A stretch of DNA of 64,000 bases from CAYYFX01 sp964571855 (GCA_964571855.1 CAZNDO010000001.1:186001-250000), one strand, 5' to 3'. Positions 1 to 8,461 are shown, counted from the stretch's first letter. Translations and numbers: made by a program. Notes: a model not told the origin generated them from the sequence alone.

Positions 1-366
1 CGGCGGCAGCGCCTCGGACGCGCGCTCGCCCCACTCCACGAGCACCCAGCCGCGCGGATCGCGCCGCCCTTCCCAGTCCAGGTCCGACAGCTCCGCCGCG
101 CCGGCCAGCCGGAACGCGTCCAGGTGCAGGATGCGCCGCCCGGTGTCCGTCTCGTACTCGTTCACGAGCGTGTAGGACGGGCTGGTCACGGCGTCCACCA
201 CGCCGAGCGCCGCGCAGAACCCGCGCACGAACTCGGTCTTCCCCGCGCCGAGCGGGCCTTCCACCGACACCACGCTCCCCGCGGGCAGGGAGCGCGCGAA
301 CGCCGCGCCGACGGCGCGCGTCTCCCCCGCCGAGGTCGTGGTCACGGAGAGGGTGCGGGCGCTCAT
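1..366 (-). CDS. tsaE: tRNA threonylcarbamoyladenosine biosynthesis ATPase TsaE (3' end outside window)
   Basis: TsaE is the small ATPase that works with TsaB and TsaD to build the t6A modification at position 37 of ANN-decoding tRNAs in the cytoplasm. The frame runs from ATG at 366 to the window edge without a stop (122 residues seen of a usual 140-160). It shows a Walker A loop (GPLGAGKTEF) near residue 38, the family motif SPSYTLVNEY near residue 62 and HLDAFRL near residue 81. Its ATG overlaps the stop of the upstream PorX-like gene (ATGA at 363-366), so the two are probably co-transcribed. Identification is firm; only the C-terminus is missing. Confidence 0.9.
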   Translation of the reverse strand, partial: MSARTLSVTTTSAGETRAVGAAFARSLPAGSVVSVEGPLGAGKTEFVRGFCAALGVVDAVTSPSYTLVNEYETDTGRRILHLDAFRLAGAAELSDLDWEGRRDPRGWVLVEWGERASEALPP

Positions 367-1937
367 CGCCGGGGCGTGAGCACCGCGCACGGGAGGATCA
401 TCTCCTCCAGCGAGATGCCGCCGTGCTGGAAGCTGCCGCGGTACTGCCGCTCGTACTCGTGGAACTTCGTGGGGTACACGAAGTAGTAGTTCTCCTTCGC
501 CAGGATGTAGTTCGTGTTCAGTCCCGGCGCGGGCAGCTGGTAATCCTCCGGCTTCTTCACGTGCAGCGCGTGCTTCTCGTCGCAGCCCAGGTTCGTCCCG
601 ATCTTGAAGCGCAGGTTCGTGGACGTGTCCCGGTTGCCGTACGCCATCGTGGACTTCCGGCCCAGCACGGAGCCGTGATCCGTGGTGAGCACCACCGTGG
701 CGTCCTGCCGCGAGATGGCCTTGAGGATGTCGAACAGCGACGAGTGCTTGAACCACGCCGTGGTGAGCGCGCGGAACGCGGCCTCGTCCGGCGCGATCTC
801 GCGCAGGATCTCGGACTCGCTGCGCCCGTGCGAGAGGATGTCGATGAAGTTGAACACCATGGCCACGAGCGGCAGCGAGTAGAGGCTGGCGATGTCCTTC
901 TTCACCGCCGCCGCCTCCTCCTCGTTGAAGATCTTGATGTACTTCGTGGTCGGGTTGAGCTGGATCCCGAGCCGGTCGAGCTGCGCGTCCAGCAGCTGCC
1001 GCTCGAACCGGTTCAGGCTCGTGTCGTCGTCCCCCGGCATGCTCCAGTACTGCGGGTGCTTCCTCGCGATCTGCAGCGGGAACAGCCCGGCGAAGATGGA
1101 GTTGCGCGAGAAGGACGTGGCCGTGGGCAGGATGGACCAGTACAGCTCGCGGCGGACGTCGAAGTACGACTCCAGCAGCGCCTCGATGGCGAGCCACTGG
1201 TCCAGGCGCAGGCAGTCCACGATGATGAAGTACACCTTGCGCTTCTGCCGCAGCGCCGGCGCCACGTGCCGCTCCACGATGTCCGGCGACATCACCGGCC
1301 GCGCCTCGCGCGGTCCCTGCACCCACTTCCGGTAGTTCGCCGTGACGAAGCGCGCGAACTCGTTGTTCGCCTCCGCCTTCGCGTCCTCGTGCGTCTGCAG
1401 GAGCCCCGCGTCCCGGTGGCTGTCCAGGCGAACGTCCCACTCCGCGAGACGCCGGTGGATGTCGATCCAGTCGTCCGGCGTGGACCCCGGGCCGCGCAGG
1501 TTCCGCAGCACGGTGAACTCGTCCACGTAGTCCCGCATGGCGCCGGACTCGCGCAGCCGGTTCCCCTCCAGGAGCTGCTTCGCGGCCGTGTACACCTGCA
1601 GCGGGTTCACCGGCTTCACCAGGTAGTTCTGGATGTCCTTGCGGATGGCCGCGTCCACCAGGGTCTCGTCCTCGGACTTCGTGACCATGATGACCGGCAG
1701 GTACGGGCTCTTCTCCTTGATGCCCTGCAGCGTGGCCAGGCCGTCGATCCCCGGCATCATCTCGTCCAGGATCACCAGGTCGAAGCGGTTCGACGCGTCC
1801 GCCACCATCGCGATGGCGTCCTCCCCGTTGGTCACCCCGTCCACGCGGAACCCGCGGTCCTCCAGGAAGCGCATGTGCGGGCGCAGGTGGTCGATCTCGT
1901 CGTCCGCCCAGAGGATGCGCTTGCGGTCGTCGTTCAT
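363..1937 (-). CDS. porX: PorX-like response regulator with PglZ phosphatase domain
   Basis: The protein is 524 residues, close to the 518 of Porphyromonas PorX. Residues 7-120 are a receiver domain with acidic pair D12/D13, phospho-acceptor D58 (VILDEMMPG), T86 and K108 (YLVKP). After a helical linker comes a PglZ domain of the alkaline phosphatase superfamily; likely metal ligands by pattern are D240 (IIVDCLRLD), T271/T273, D365 and H369 (DILSH), D419-H420 (LTTDHG) and H504 (QHGG). In Bacteroidota PorX is phosphorylated by PorY and controls type IX secretion genes, and its effector domain is a phosphodiesterase. The next gene upstream on the same strand is the matching kinase. ATG has a GGAG Shine-Dalgarno (SD). 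The family is clear; the role in this organism is inference. Confidence 0.88.
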   Translation of the reverse strand: MNDDRKRILWADDEIDHLRPHMRFLEDRGFRVDGVTNGEDAIAMVADASNRFDLVILDEMMPGIDGLATLQGIKEKSPYLPVIMVTKSEDETLVDAAIRKDIQNYLVKPVNPLQVYTAAKQLLEGNRLRESGAMRDYVDEFTVLRNLRGPGSTPDDWIDIHRRLAEWDVRLDSHRDAGLLQTHEDAKAEANNEFARFVTANYRKWVQGPREARPVMSPDIVERHVAPALRQKRKVYFIIVDCLRLDQWLAIEALLESYFDVRRELYWSILPTATSFSRNSIFAGLFPLQIARKHPQYWSMPGDDDTSLNRFERQLLDAQLDRLGIQLNPTTKYIKIFNEEEAAAVKKDIASLYSLPLVAMVFNFIDILSHGRSESEILREIAPDEAAFRALTTAWFKHSSLFDILKAISRQDATVVLTTDHGSVLGRKSTMAYGNRDTSTNLRFKIGTNLGCDEKHALHVKKPEDYQLPAPGLNTNYILAKENYYFVYPTKFHEYERQYRGSFQHGGISLEEMILPCAVLTPRR

Positions 1938-2010
1938 CGGTTCTCCGCAGGGTGCGCCGGCCGGCGCGGCCGGCGCGGGGGACGGGGCGCCCGGCCGGAT
2001 GCGGCCGGGG

Positions 2011-3291
2011 TCAAACGGGTCGCTTCCGCGGGCCCTTGGGGCCGCCCTCGGGGAGGTCGACGGCGAATACGGTACGAACGCCGGGCGTGCTCCGCAACAG
2101 ACGCAGCCGCCCGCCGTGGTAGTCCTCCACGATCCGCCGGGCCAGGGCCAGCCCCAGCCCCCAGCCGCGCGGCTTCGTGGAGAAGCCCGGCTCGAAGATG
2201 CGGTTCTGGATGGACTCGGGGATCCCCGGGCCGTCGTCCTCCACCACCACGCGCACGCCGTCCGGGTTGCCGCGGGTGGTTCGCACCGCGATGCGGCTGC
2301 CCACCTTCCCCTTCAGGATGGCGTCCGCGGCGTTCTTCAGCAGGTTCTCCACGGTCCAGGCCAGCAGCTCGCGCTCGGTCCAGACGGGCGGCAGCCCGTC
2401 CTCGAGCTGCTCCAGGATCTCCACCTTCCGGCCCTTGCTGGGGAGCCGCCGTCGCAGGTACGCGGCCACCTCGACCACCACCGAGTTCACGTCCAGCGGC
2501 GCGAGCTGCGGCACGGAGCCCACGCGTTCGAACCGCGTGGCGATGCGCTCCAGCCGCGTGATGTCCGCCCGCATCTCCCGGAGCGTGGACCGGCGGCTCT
2601 CGTCGCCGGGCTCCGTGTCCGCCTCCAGCAGGTCCACCCAGCCCATGAGCGACGAGATCGGCGTGCCGAGCTGGTGCGCCGTCTCCTTGGCCATGCCCAC
2701 CCAGATGGAGCGCTTCTCGGACGAGCGCACCGACCGCACCCCGAGGTACCCGAACCCCACGAGCGCGCCCGCCGCCAGGATCTGCAGGTACGGCATGAGC
2801 CGCAGCTGCGCGGACAGTCGCGACTCCCCGTAGTGGATGTGCCCGAACAACTCGCCGGTCTCGGGCCGCACGATGGGAATGGGCGTGCGTTCCCGGTCCA
2901 TCTCCCAGGTCTGGCGCAGCAGCGCGTCCATCGGACCGGGCGGCGGGTTCGCGGGATCGGTCGTCAGGAAGAGGTCGTAGGTGATGGCTTCCGACGACAC
3001 GTCGGTCCCCTTGCACGTGAGCGGCACGCCGCGCTGGTCGGTGACGATGATGGGGAACGTGACGCGATCCAGGAACCCGCGGAAGACGCGCTGCGCCTCC
3101 TCGTCCTGCGACGCCGGCAGCGTGGACACGGCGGCGAAGCGCGCGAACAGGTCGGTGAACGTGATCGTCTGCCGCTCGAGCCGCGACGCGAGCCGGCTGG
3201 AGTACAGCAGCGACGCGATGGACAGCGTGACCATGCCGACGAACAGGAAGTTCCGGACGAACGCGGCGGAGGTGGGGAGCCGCCCGGGCAT
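2011..3291 (-). CDS. porY: PorY-like membrane sensor histidine kinase
   Basis: This 426-residue kinase has two membrane segments (about residues 11-31 and 165-187) flanking an extracytoplasmic sensor region of about 130 residues. The H-box is GMAKETAHQLGTPISSLMGW with phospho-acceptor H206; the AKETAHQLGTP form is the one I associate with PorY-type kinases of Bacteroidota. Further on are an N-box (NLLKNAADAI), a G1 box (DDGPGIP), an F box (IFEPGFSTK) and a G2 box (GLGLALARRI). It lies 73 nt upstream of the PorX-like regulator and is its natural partner. No HAMP domain is obvious. Signal sensed is unknown. Starting at ATG 3291 keeps the first membrane helix. Confidence 0.87.
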   Translation of the reverse strand: MPGRLPTSAAFVRNFLFVGMVTLSIASLLYSSRLASRLERQTITFTDLFARFAAVSTLPASQDEEAQRVFRGFLDRVTFPIIVTDQRGVPLTCKGTDVSSEAITYDLFLTTDPANPPPGPMDALLRQTWEMDRERTPIPIVRPETGELFGHIHYGESRLSAQLRLMPYLQILAAGALVGFGYLGVRSVRSSEKRSIWVGMAKETAHQLGTPISSLMGWVDLLEADTEPGDESRRSTLREMRADITRLERIATRFERVGSVPQLAPLDVNSVVVEVAAYLRRRLPSKGRKVEILEQLEDGLPPVWTERELLAWTVENLLKNAADAILKGKVGSRIAVRTTRGNPDGVRVVVEDDGPGIPESIQNRIFEPGFSTKPRGWGLGLALARRIVEDYHGGRLRLLRSTPGVRTVFAVDLPEGGPKGPRKRPV

Positions 3292-3329
3292 GATGCGCTA
3301 CGACCGCGTCGAGGTGGACGCCGCTCGCA

Positions 3330-4208
3330 TCAGCGGTAGCCGGCGAGGTAGTCCCGGGCGCCGTCCGCGAGCACGAGCTTGGCCAGGCGCACGCCGAGGT
3401 CCGCGCCTTCCTCCGGCGTGCCGTCGAGGTCGTCGCGGAGCACGGCGCCGGAGACTTCGTCCGCGAGCAGGCCTTCGAGCACGAGTTCCGCCGCGTCGAA
3501 GCGGCCGTGCACGGCCACCGGATGCTCGGGGGCCACGCGCAGTTCGCGGAGGAAGGCGCGCTCGGCGTCCACGACGCGGTGGGTCACGCCGTGGTCCAGC
3601 GCCTTGGCCAGGCTCACCGCTTCCGCGTCCTCCTCGCGCGCGAGGATGGCGAAGGAGCCCTGGCCGGCGGCGGGCAGCACGACATCCGGCGTGAACACCT
3701 CCGAGACGGAGCCCTGCCAGCCGAGCGTCTCCACGTCCTGCGCCGCCGCCACGAAGCCGGAGATGTCGCCGCGCTCGAGCGCCTCGCCCATCTCCACGGC
3801 GGTGCCGGCGAGCACGCGAACGTCCAGGTCGCCGCGGAACGCCGCGATCTGCACCTTCACGCGCGCGGACGCCACGCCGAGCACGGCGCCCGCGGGCAGC
3901 TCCTCCAGCAGCGCGCCGTCGCGCGTCACGAGCACGTCGTACGGATCCGTGCGCTCGGTGCACGCGGCGAGCACCACGCCTTCGGGCAGGTCCACCGGCA
4001 GCTCCGCCGCGGCGCGCACGTGCAGTTCGCACATGCCCGCCGCCACGGCATCGAACACCGCGTCGCCGTTCGCCCCGCCCGGCAGGTCCACGATCTCGAA
4101 CGTGACGCCCGGATGCCGCTCCCGCAGCCGCTCCACCACCACCCCGGTCTGGGCCCGACACAGCGGGGTCCCCCGGCTTCCGACGCGCGCGCTCCCGGCC
4201 TTCTTCAT
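3330..4208 (-). CDS. HemC-fold protein (hydroxymethylbilane synthase-like, catalytic residues missing)
   Basis: The 292-residue protein aligns with hydroxymethylbilane synthase over its whole length: N-terminal ARVGSRGTPL matches the substrate-loop IATRxSPL, ERTDPYDVLVT matches EREDPRDAFVS, and LPAAGQGSFAI matches LPAVGQGAVGI. The functional residues do not survive. The catalytic-Asp motif HSxKDVP reads RAAAELP, TSSLRR reads VASARV, the arginines of RGNVxTR are gone (AGTAVEM), and the cysteine that carries the dipyrromethane cofactor (EGGCQVP) is replaced (VAPEHPV). A stretch before the catalytic motif is also shortened. It is therefore unlikely to make hydroxymethylbilane. The start at ATG 4208 has SD GGAGAGG. 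It could be a binding-protein-like relative or a decaying paralogue; function is not assigned. Confidence 0.75.
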   Translation of the reverse strand: MKKAGSARVGSRGTPLCRAQTGVVVERLRERHPGVTFEIVDLPGGANGDAVFDAVAAGMCELHVRAAAELPVDLPEGVVLAACTERTDPYDVLVTRDGALLEELPAGAVLGVASARVKVQIAAFRGDLDVRVLAGTAVEMGEALERGDISGFVAAAQDVETLGWQGSVSEVFTPDVVLPAAGQGSFAILAREEDAEAVSLAKALDHGVTHRVVDAERAFLRELRVAPEHPVAVHGRFDAAELVLEGLLADEVSGAVLRDDLDGTPEEGADLGVRLAKLVLADGARDYLAGYR

Positions 4209-4264
4209 GAACCCTCTCCGGTAGGCGGGATCCGCGCCACGCGGTCCCGCGACAGGCATGCGCC

Positions 4265-4297
4265 CGGAGCGTAGCAACCGCTCCGAAAGCCGGTCAA
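4265..4297 (-). promoter_or_regulatory. Candidate promoter with overlapping hairpin upstream of the HemC-like gene
   Basis: On the minus strand TTGACC (4297-4292) is followed after 18 nt by TACGCT (4273-4268). A 7-bp perfect inverted repeat CGGAGCG/CGCTCCG (4265-4271 and 4279-4285, 7-nt loop) lies across the spacer and the -10. The TTGA overlaps the stop codon of the glycosyl-1-phosphate transferase. There is no T-run after the hairpin, so an operator or a weak terminator are both possible. Confidence 0.35.
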
Positions 4298-5334
4298 GGA
4301 AGGGCGGCCGGCGGCGCCGAGGCGGGGTCCGGCACGGGCGCACGCCGGCACAGGCGGAGCCCGAAGCCCGCGAGCGCCGCGCCCAGCGCGATCACGGTGA
4401 CCAGCGTGGCCGGCGCGAACGCGAGGATCTCCAGCCCCACGGCCAGCAGCCCGGCCGCCGCGCAGATGGCGTAGATCGTCCACGCGGTGGCCCGCGGCGT
4501 GCCCACGATCCGGGCCAGCCGGTGGCTCGTGTGGTCCCGGCCGCCCTGCGTGAGGCTCTGCCCCCGCGCCACGCGCGTGATGCTCACGAACGTGATGTCG
4601 AAGATGGGGTACGCCAGCGCCACCACCGGCACGAGCAGGTCCAGCGAGAAGTTCAGGTTGCGCGAGGTCATCACGCCGAGGCTCGCGAGCGCGTAGCCGA
4701 GGAACAGGCTGCCGCCGTCGCCGAGGAAGATGCGCGCGGGCGGGAAGTTGAAGCGCAGGAACCCGAGCGCGGCGCCGGCCAGCGCGGCGGCGAAGAGCGC
4801 CGTCCCCGGATCGCCGGCGACCACGCCCAGCACCACGAACGACAACCCGGCCACGGCGGCGATCCCGGCGCAGAGCCCGTCCATGTTGTCGAGGAAGTTC
4901 ATGGCATTCGCCAGACCCACGATCCACAGGAGCGACATGGCCAGCCCGAACGGCGTGAGCAGGAACACGGTGCCGGAGTTGTCCGAGGCCAGCAGCAGGA
5001 TGGCCGCCACGATCTGTCCGAGCAGCTTGGAGAACCACCCGAGCACGAGGCGGTCGTCGATGACGCCGAGCGCGAACACGAGCGCGGCGCCGCCGAGGAA
5101 GCCCAGCGAGCGGGCGCGCGGGATCCCGTCGTCCAGCCCGCCGCCGGCCGCGAGCGCGAGCAGGAACGCCACGAAGATGGCGGCGCCGCCCAGCAACGGG
5201 GTGGGCTCGCGGTGCACGCCGCGCGCCGACGGCACGGCCACGAACCCGGTGGCCAGCGCCACGCGCCGGAAGACCGGCGTGAGGAGCAGGCCCGCGGCGA
5301 GCGCGGTGAGGAACGTGAGGGCGAGCGGCGTCAG
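4294..5334 (-). CDS. Undecaprenyl-phosphate glycosyl-1-phosphate transferase (WecA/TagO/MraY family)
   Basis: This polytopic membrane enzyme would transfer a sugar-1-phosphate from a UDP-sugar to undecaprenyl phosphate, the first step of a lipid-linked glycan. Visible family motifs are GGAAIF after the first loop, the catalytic-aspartate motif NAMNFLDNMDGL, the FLGDGGSLFLGYAL loop and the histidine loop RDHTSHRL, with about ten hydrophobic helices. The first ATG/GTG candidate (GTG 5262) would remove the first membrane helix. The frame stays open upstream with hydrophobic sequence to CTG 5334, preceded by GGAGGT at 5341-5346 with 6-nt spacing, and there is no ATG, GTG or TTG before the stop. 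I therefore place the start at CTG 5334 (346 residues). Sugar specificity cannot be read. Confidence 0.85.
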   Translation of the reverse strand: MTPLALTFLTALAAGLLLTPVFRRVALATGFVAVPSARGVHREPTPLLGGAAIFVAFLLALAAGGGLDDGIPRARSLGFLGGAALVFALGVIDDRLVLGWFSKLLGQIVAAILLLASDNSGTVFLLTPFGLAMSLLWIVGLANAMNFLDNMDGLCAGIAAVAGLSFVVLGVVAGDPGTALFAAALAGAALGFLRFNFPPARIFLGDGGSLFLGYALASLGVMTSRNLNFSLDLLVPVVALAYPIFDITFVSITRVARGQSLTQGGRDHTSHRLARIVGTPRATAWTIYAICAAAGLLAVGLEILAFAPATLVTVIALGAALAGFGLRLCRRAPVPDPASAPPAALP

Positions 5335-5402
5335 GATGCCACCTCCGGGGGGCCGCGGCGCGGCCGGACGGAGGCGAGCCTACGGTCGGGCCGGATCCAG
5401 CG

Positions 5403-6407
5403 TCAACGCTCCGAATCCGCCACGCGGCTGGCCCGCAGCTCCCGGCGGTGCTCGATGACGGCGTGGAGGATGTCGTCCAGGGTGCGGCGCGGGGTGTAGC
5501 CCACGAACTCCCGGATCTTGCGCAGGTCCGGGATCCGCCGGCTCATGTCCTCGAAGCCCGGCTCGTACGCCTCGGCGTACGGCACCAGCACGATCTCCGA
5601 GCGGCTCTCCGTGATCTCCCGGACGCGGCGGGCGAGCTGGATGATGCTCACCTCCTCGCTGGAGCCCACGTTGAAGATCTCGCCCACGGCCTCCTCGCAG
5701 CCGAGCAGCGCCTCCACCGCGTCGGCCACGTCGTCCACGTGGCAGAAGCAGCGCGTCTGCGTGCCGTCGCCGTACACGGTGATGGGCTCGTGCCGGATGG
5801 CCTGGTCCACGAACCCGGGCACGACCATGCCGTAGCGGCCGCGCTGCCGCGGCCCGCACGTGTTGAACGCGCGCACGATGACCACCGGCATGTCGCGCTC
5901 CTCGTGGTAGGCGAGCGCGAGGTTCTCGTCGATGGCCTTCGCCACCGAGTAGCTCCAGCGGTGCACGGTGGTGGGGCCGAGCAGGCGGTCCGCGTCCTCG
6001 CGGAACGGCACCGCGGGGGACTTCCCGTAGATCTCGGAGGTGGAGAACAGCACCACGCGCCGGCAGCGGTGCTTGTCCGCCGCTTCGAGCACGTTCTCGG
6101 TGCCGCGCACGTTGACGCGCAGCGAGTGCAGCGGGTGCTCCAGCACGTACTTCACGCCCACCGCGGCGGCGAGGTGCAGCACCACGTCGGCGTCGCGCGT
6201 GAGGCGGTCCACGACGCTCTCGTTCAGGACGGAATCCACGACGAGCCGGAAGCGCGGATGTCCCTGGTGGCCGCGCACGTTCTCGGCATTGCCCGTGGAC
6301 AGGTCGTCGAGCACCGTGACCTGCCCGCCGCTTGCCATCAGGCGATCCACGAGATGCGACCCGATGAACCCCGCCCCGCCCGTCACGAGATAGCGCAGAC
6401 CGCTCAT
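5403..6407 (-). CDS. NAD-dependent nucleotide-sugar epimerase/dehydratase (GalE/UDP-glucose epimerase-like SDR)
   Basis: This 334-residue extended SDR has the NAD-binding TGGAGFIGSHLVD motif at residues 9-21, the acidic end of beta2 (LDDLSTGN), FSTSEIYG, and the catalytic YSVAK near residue 160. RAFNTCGPRQRGRYGMVVP and YGDGTQTRCF are typical of UDP-glucose 4-epimerase-like and UDP-glucuronate-modifying enzymes. It shares an ATGA overlap with the upstream decarboxylase gene, so the two form a nucleotide-sugar operon beside the polysaccharide locus. The exact reaction (C4-epimerase or other) cannot be decided from sequence alone. Confidence 0.85.
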   Translation of the reverse strand: MSGLRYLVTGGAGFIGSHLVDRLMASGGQVTVLDDLSTGNAENVRGHQGHPRFRLVVDSVLNESVVDRLTRDADVVLHLAAAVGVKYVLEHPLHSLRVNVRGTENVLEAADKHRCRRVVLFSTSEIYGKSPAVPFREDADRLLGPTTVHRWSYSVAKAIDENLALAYHEERDMPVVIVRAFNTCGPRQRGRYGMVVPGFVDQAIRHEPITVYGDGTQTRCFCHVDDVADAVEALLGCEEAVGEIFNVGSSEEVSIIQLARRVREITESRSEIVLVPYAEAYEPGFEDMSRRIPDLRKIREFVGYTPRRTLDDILHAVIEHRRELRASRVADSER

Positions 6408-7339
6408 CCGAACCCGACCTCCCGGAAGTACTCGATCGTCTTCGCCAGCCCCTCTTCCAGCGGCACCCGCGGCTCCCAGCCGAGAACGGTCCGGGCCAGC
6501 GTGATGTCCGGTTGCCGGACGTGGGGGTCGTCCGTCGGAAGCGGCTCGTAGGTGATTTCGGACCGGGAGCCCGTCAGCCTGAGGATCGTCTCCGCGAACT
6601 CCAGGATGGTCATCTCGTGCGGGTTCCCGACGTTGCAGGGCACGTTCAGGTCCGACAGCAGCAGCCGGTAGATGCCCTCGATCAGATCCGACACGAAGCA
6701 GAAGGAGCGCGTCTGCTTCCCGTCGCCGAACACGGTCAGCGGCAGCCCGGCCAGCGCCTGCGTGATGAACGCGGGCACCACCCGGCCGTCGTGCGGGCGC
6801 ATGCGCGGGCCGTACGTGTTGAAGATGCGGACGATCTTCGCGTCCAGGCCGTGCGACCGGTGGTACGCCATGGTCAGCGCCTCGCCGAAGCGCTTCGCCT
6901 CGTCGTACACGCCGCGCGGCCCGATGGGGTTCACATTCCCCCAGTAGCTCTCCTTCTGGGGGTGCAGCAGCGGATCCCCGTACACCTCGGAGGAGGACGC
7001 CACCAGGAACCGGGCCCCCTTCTCGCGGGCCAGCCCCAGGGCCTTGTGGGTGCCCATGGCGCCCACCTTCAGCGTCTGGATGGGCAGTTCCAGGTAGTCG
7101 ATGGGCGACGCCGGGGACGCGAAGTGGAGCAGCGCGTCCAGTTTTCCGGACAGGAAGATGTACTCGGTGACGTCGTGCTTGATGAACTGGAAGCGGGGAT
7201 TCCCCGCCAGGTGCTCGATGTTGCGGATGTTGCCGGTGATCAGGTTGTCGAGCCCGATCACCTCGTGACCTTCCGCGACCAGCCGGTCGCACAGGTGCGA
7301 GCCGAGGAACCCGGCCGCCCCGGTCACCATGACGCGCAT
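6404..7339 (-). CDS. uxs: UDP-glucuronate decarboxylase (UDP-xylose synthase)
   Basis: The 311-residue protein matches UDP-glucuronate decarboxylase: VTGAAGFLGSHLCDRL at the N-terminus, HDVTEYIF, LHFASPASPIDYLELPIQTL, ASSSEVYGDP, catalytic YDEAKR and RIFNTYGPRMRPHDGRVVP, all typical of UXS. It converts UDP-glucuronate to UDP-xylose with bound NAD. ATG 7339 follows GGAGG at 6-nt spacing. UDP-glucuronate would come from the UDP-glucose dehydrogenase at 27692-29074. It is the first gene of a two-gene unit with the epimerase and points to pentose in the cell-surface polysaccharide. Confidence 0.88.
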   Translation of the reverse strand: MRVMVTGAAGFLGSHLCDRLVAEGHEVIGLDNLITGNIRNIEHLAGNPRFQFIKHDVTEYIFLSGKLDALLHFASPASPIDYLELPIQTLKVGAMGTHKALGLAREKGARFLVASSSEVYGDPLLHPQKESYWGNVNPIGPRGVYDEAKRFGEALTMAYHRSHGLDAKIVRIFNTYGPRMRPHDGRVVPAFITQALAGLPLTVFGDGKQTRSFCFVSDLIEGIYRLLLSDLNVPCNVGNPHEMTILEFAETILRLTGSRSEITYEPLPTDDPHVRQPDITLARTVLGWEPRVPLEEGLAKTIEYFREVGFG

Positions 7340-7498
7340 CCCGCCCTCCTGCCGCAGCCCGGCACGGCCGGTCGGGATGCCACCCCCGTTTCCGGTCCGG
7401 CGAAGGAAGCAGCTTAGCGGGGGTTGCCGGGATCGGCAAGGCGGCCCCGGCCGGGTAGACTGCCCCGGATCGGCCCCGTCGGGCCGCGGGAGGGGACC

Positions 7499-7948
7499 AT
7501 GGGGATCTTCGAGACCGTCACGGCGCAGATGAAGGAGGCCCTCAAGGCGAAGGACTCGGCTCGCCTCACGGCGCTGAGGAACATCCGGGCCGCCTTCCTG
7601 AACGAGATGAAGAAGGACAACGCCACGGACGTGCCTGACGAGGTCTGCGTGGGTCTCCTCCGCCGCCTGGAGAAGCAGCGGCTGGAGAGCATCGAGGCCT
7701 TCGAGAAGGCCGGGCGGACGGAGCAGGCGGCGGCCGAGCAGGCGGACCTGGCGGTGATCCGCGGCTACCTGCCCAGCCTGGCCGACGAGGCCACCACCCG
7801 CCGCTGGGTCCAGGAGGCGATCGCCGCGTCCGGCGCCGCCGGGCCCTCGGACGTGGGCAAGGTCATGGGCGCCTTGATGAAGGCGCACAAGGGCGAGATG
7901 GACGGCGCGCTGGCGAACCGGCTCGCGCGCGAGCTGCTCGCGGGGTAG
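7499..7948 (+). CDS. yqeY: GatB/YqeY domain protein
   Basis: The 149-residue protein begins MGIFETVTAQMKEALKAKD and has the family pattern RLTALRNIRAAFLNEMK, followed by the C-terminal GPSDVGKVMGALMKAHKGEMDG helical domain similar to the tRNA-binding tail of GatB. YqeY proteins are widespread and thought to be involved with tRNA or aminoacyl-tRNA amidotransfer; the precise role is unsettled. The start follows GGGAGGGGACC. A weak promoter-like TAGACT lies at 7456-7461. It is divergent from the decarboxylase operon. Confidence 0.88.
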   Translation: MGIFETVTAQMKEALKAKDSARLTALRNIRAAFLNEMKKDNATDVPDEVCVGLLRRLEKQRLESIEAFEKAGRTEQAAAEQADLAVIRGYLPSLADEATTRRWVQEAIAASGAAGPSDVGKVMGALMKAHKGEMDGALANRLARELLAG

Positions 7949-7957
7949 CGGCGCGGG

Positions 7958-8461
7958 TCAGCCGCCCGCGAAACGCGCGCCGAGTTCCGCGCAGAGCGAC
8001 TCCAGCGCCTCCCGGTCGACCTCGTCGAACGCGGCGAGATCGTTCGAGTCCACGTCCAGCACCGCGATCACCGTGCCGTCGGGGCGCAGCACCGGGACCA
8101 CGATCTCCGAGAGCGTGGTGTCGCTGCACGCAATGTGGCCGGCGAACTCCCGCACGTCCGGCACGAGTTGCGTGCGGCCCTCGGCCCACGCGGTGCCGCA
8201 CACCCCGCGGCCCTTCGCGATGCGCAGGCACCCGTGGCCGCCCTGGTACGGGCCGATCACGAGCTCCTCCCCCACGACCCGGTAGAAGCCGGTCCAATGG
8301 TAGTGGGCGAACGCGTGGTGCAGCTCGCAGACGGTCGTGGCCATGGCGGCCACCTGGTCCGTCTCGTCCTCCAGGAGGAGGTGGATCCGGGCGACGACCT
8401 CGCGGTAGGCGGCGGCGCGATCGGTCCCTTCCACGCGGCCGGCCTTCAGGTGCGCATCCAC
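7958..8461 (-). CDS. msrC: Free methionine-(R)-sulfoxide reductase (GAF domain)
   Basis: This 167-residue single GAF domain keeps all three cysteines of the fRMsr family: C78 (GPYQGGHGCLRI), C88 (GRGVCGTAW) and C112 (GHIACSD), together with the VPDVREFAGHIAC and LDVDSNDLAAFDEVD motifs. The enzyme reduces free methionine-R-sulfoxide in the cytoplasm using thioredoxin. Translation most likely begins at GTG 8461, which follows GGAGGGGA. It ends 9 nt from the convergent yqeY gene, so both share a short terminal region. Confidence 0.9.
   Translation of the reverse strand: MDAHLKAGRVEGTDRAAAYREVVARIHLLLEDETDQVAAMATTVCELHHAFAHYHWTGFYRVVGEELVIGPYQGGHGCLRIAKGRGVCGTAWAEGRTQLVPDVREFAGHIACSDTTLSEIVVPVLRPDGTVIAVLDVDSNDLAAFDEVDREALESLCAELGARFAGG

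Noticed and set aside
5403..7439. Apparent 678-residue two-domain epimerase fusion
   Set aside because: The upstream part is out of frame with the decarboxylase gene, which occupies that DNA; the true epimerase starts at ATG 6407 with an ATGA overlap.
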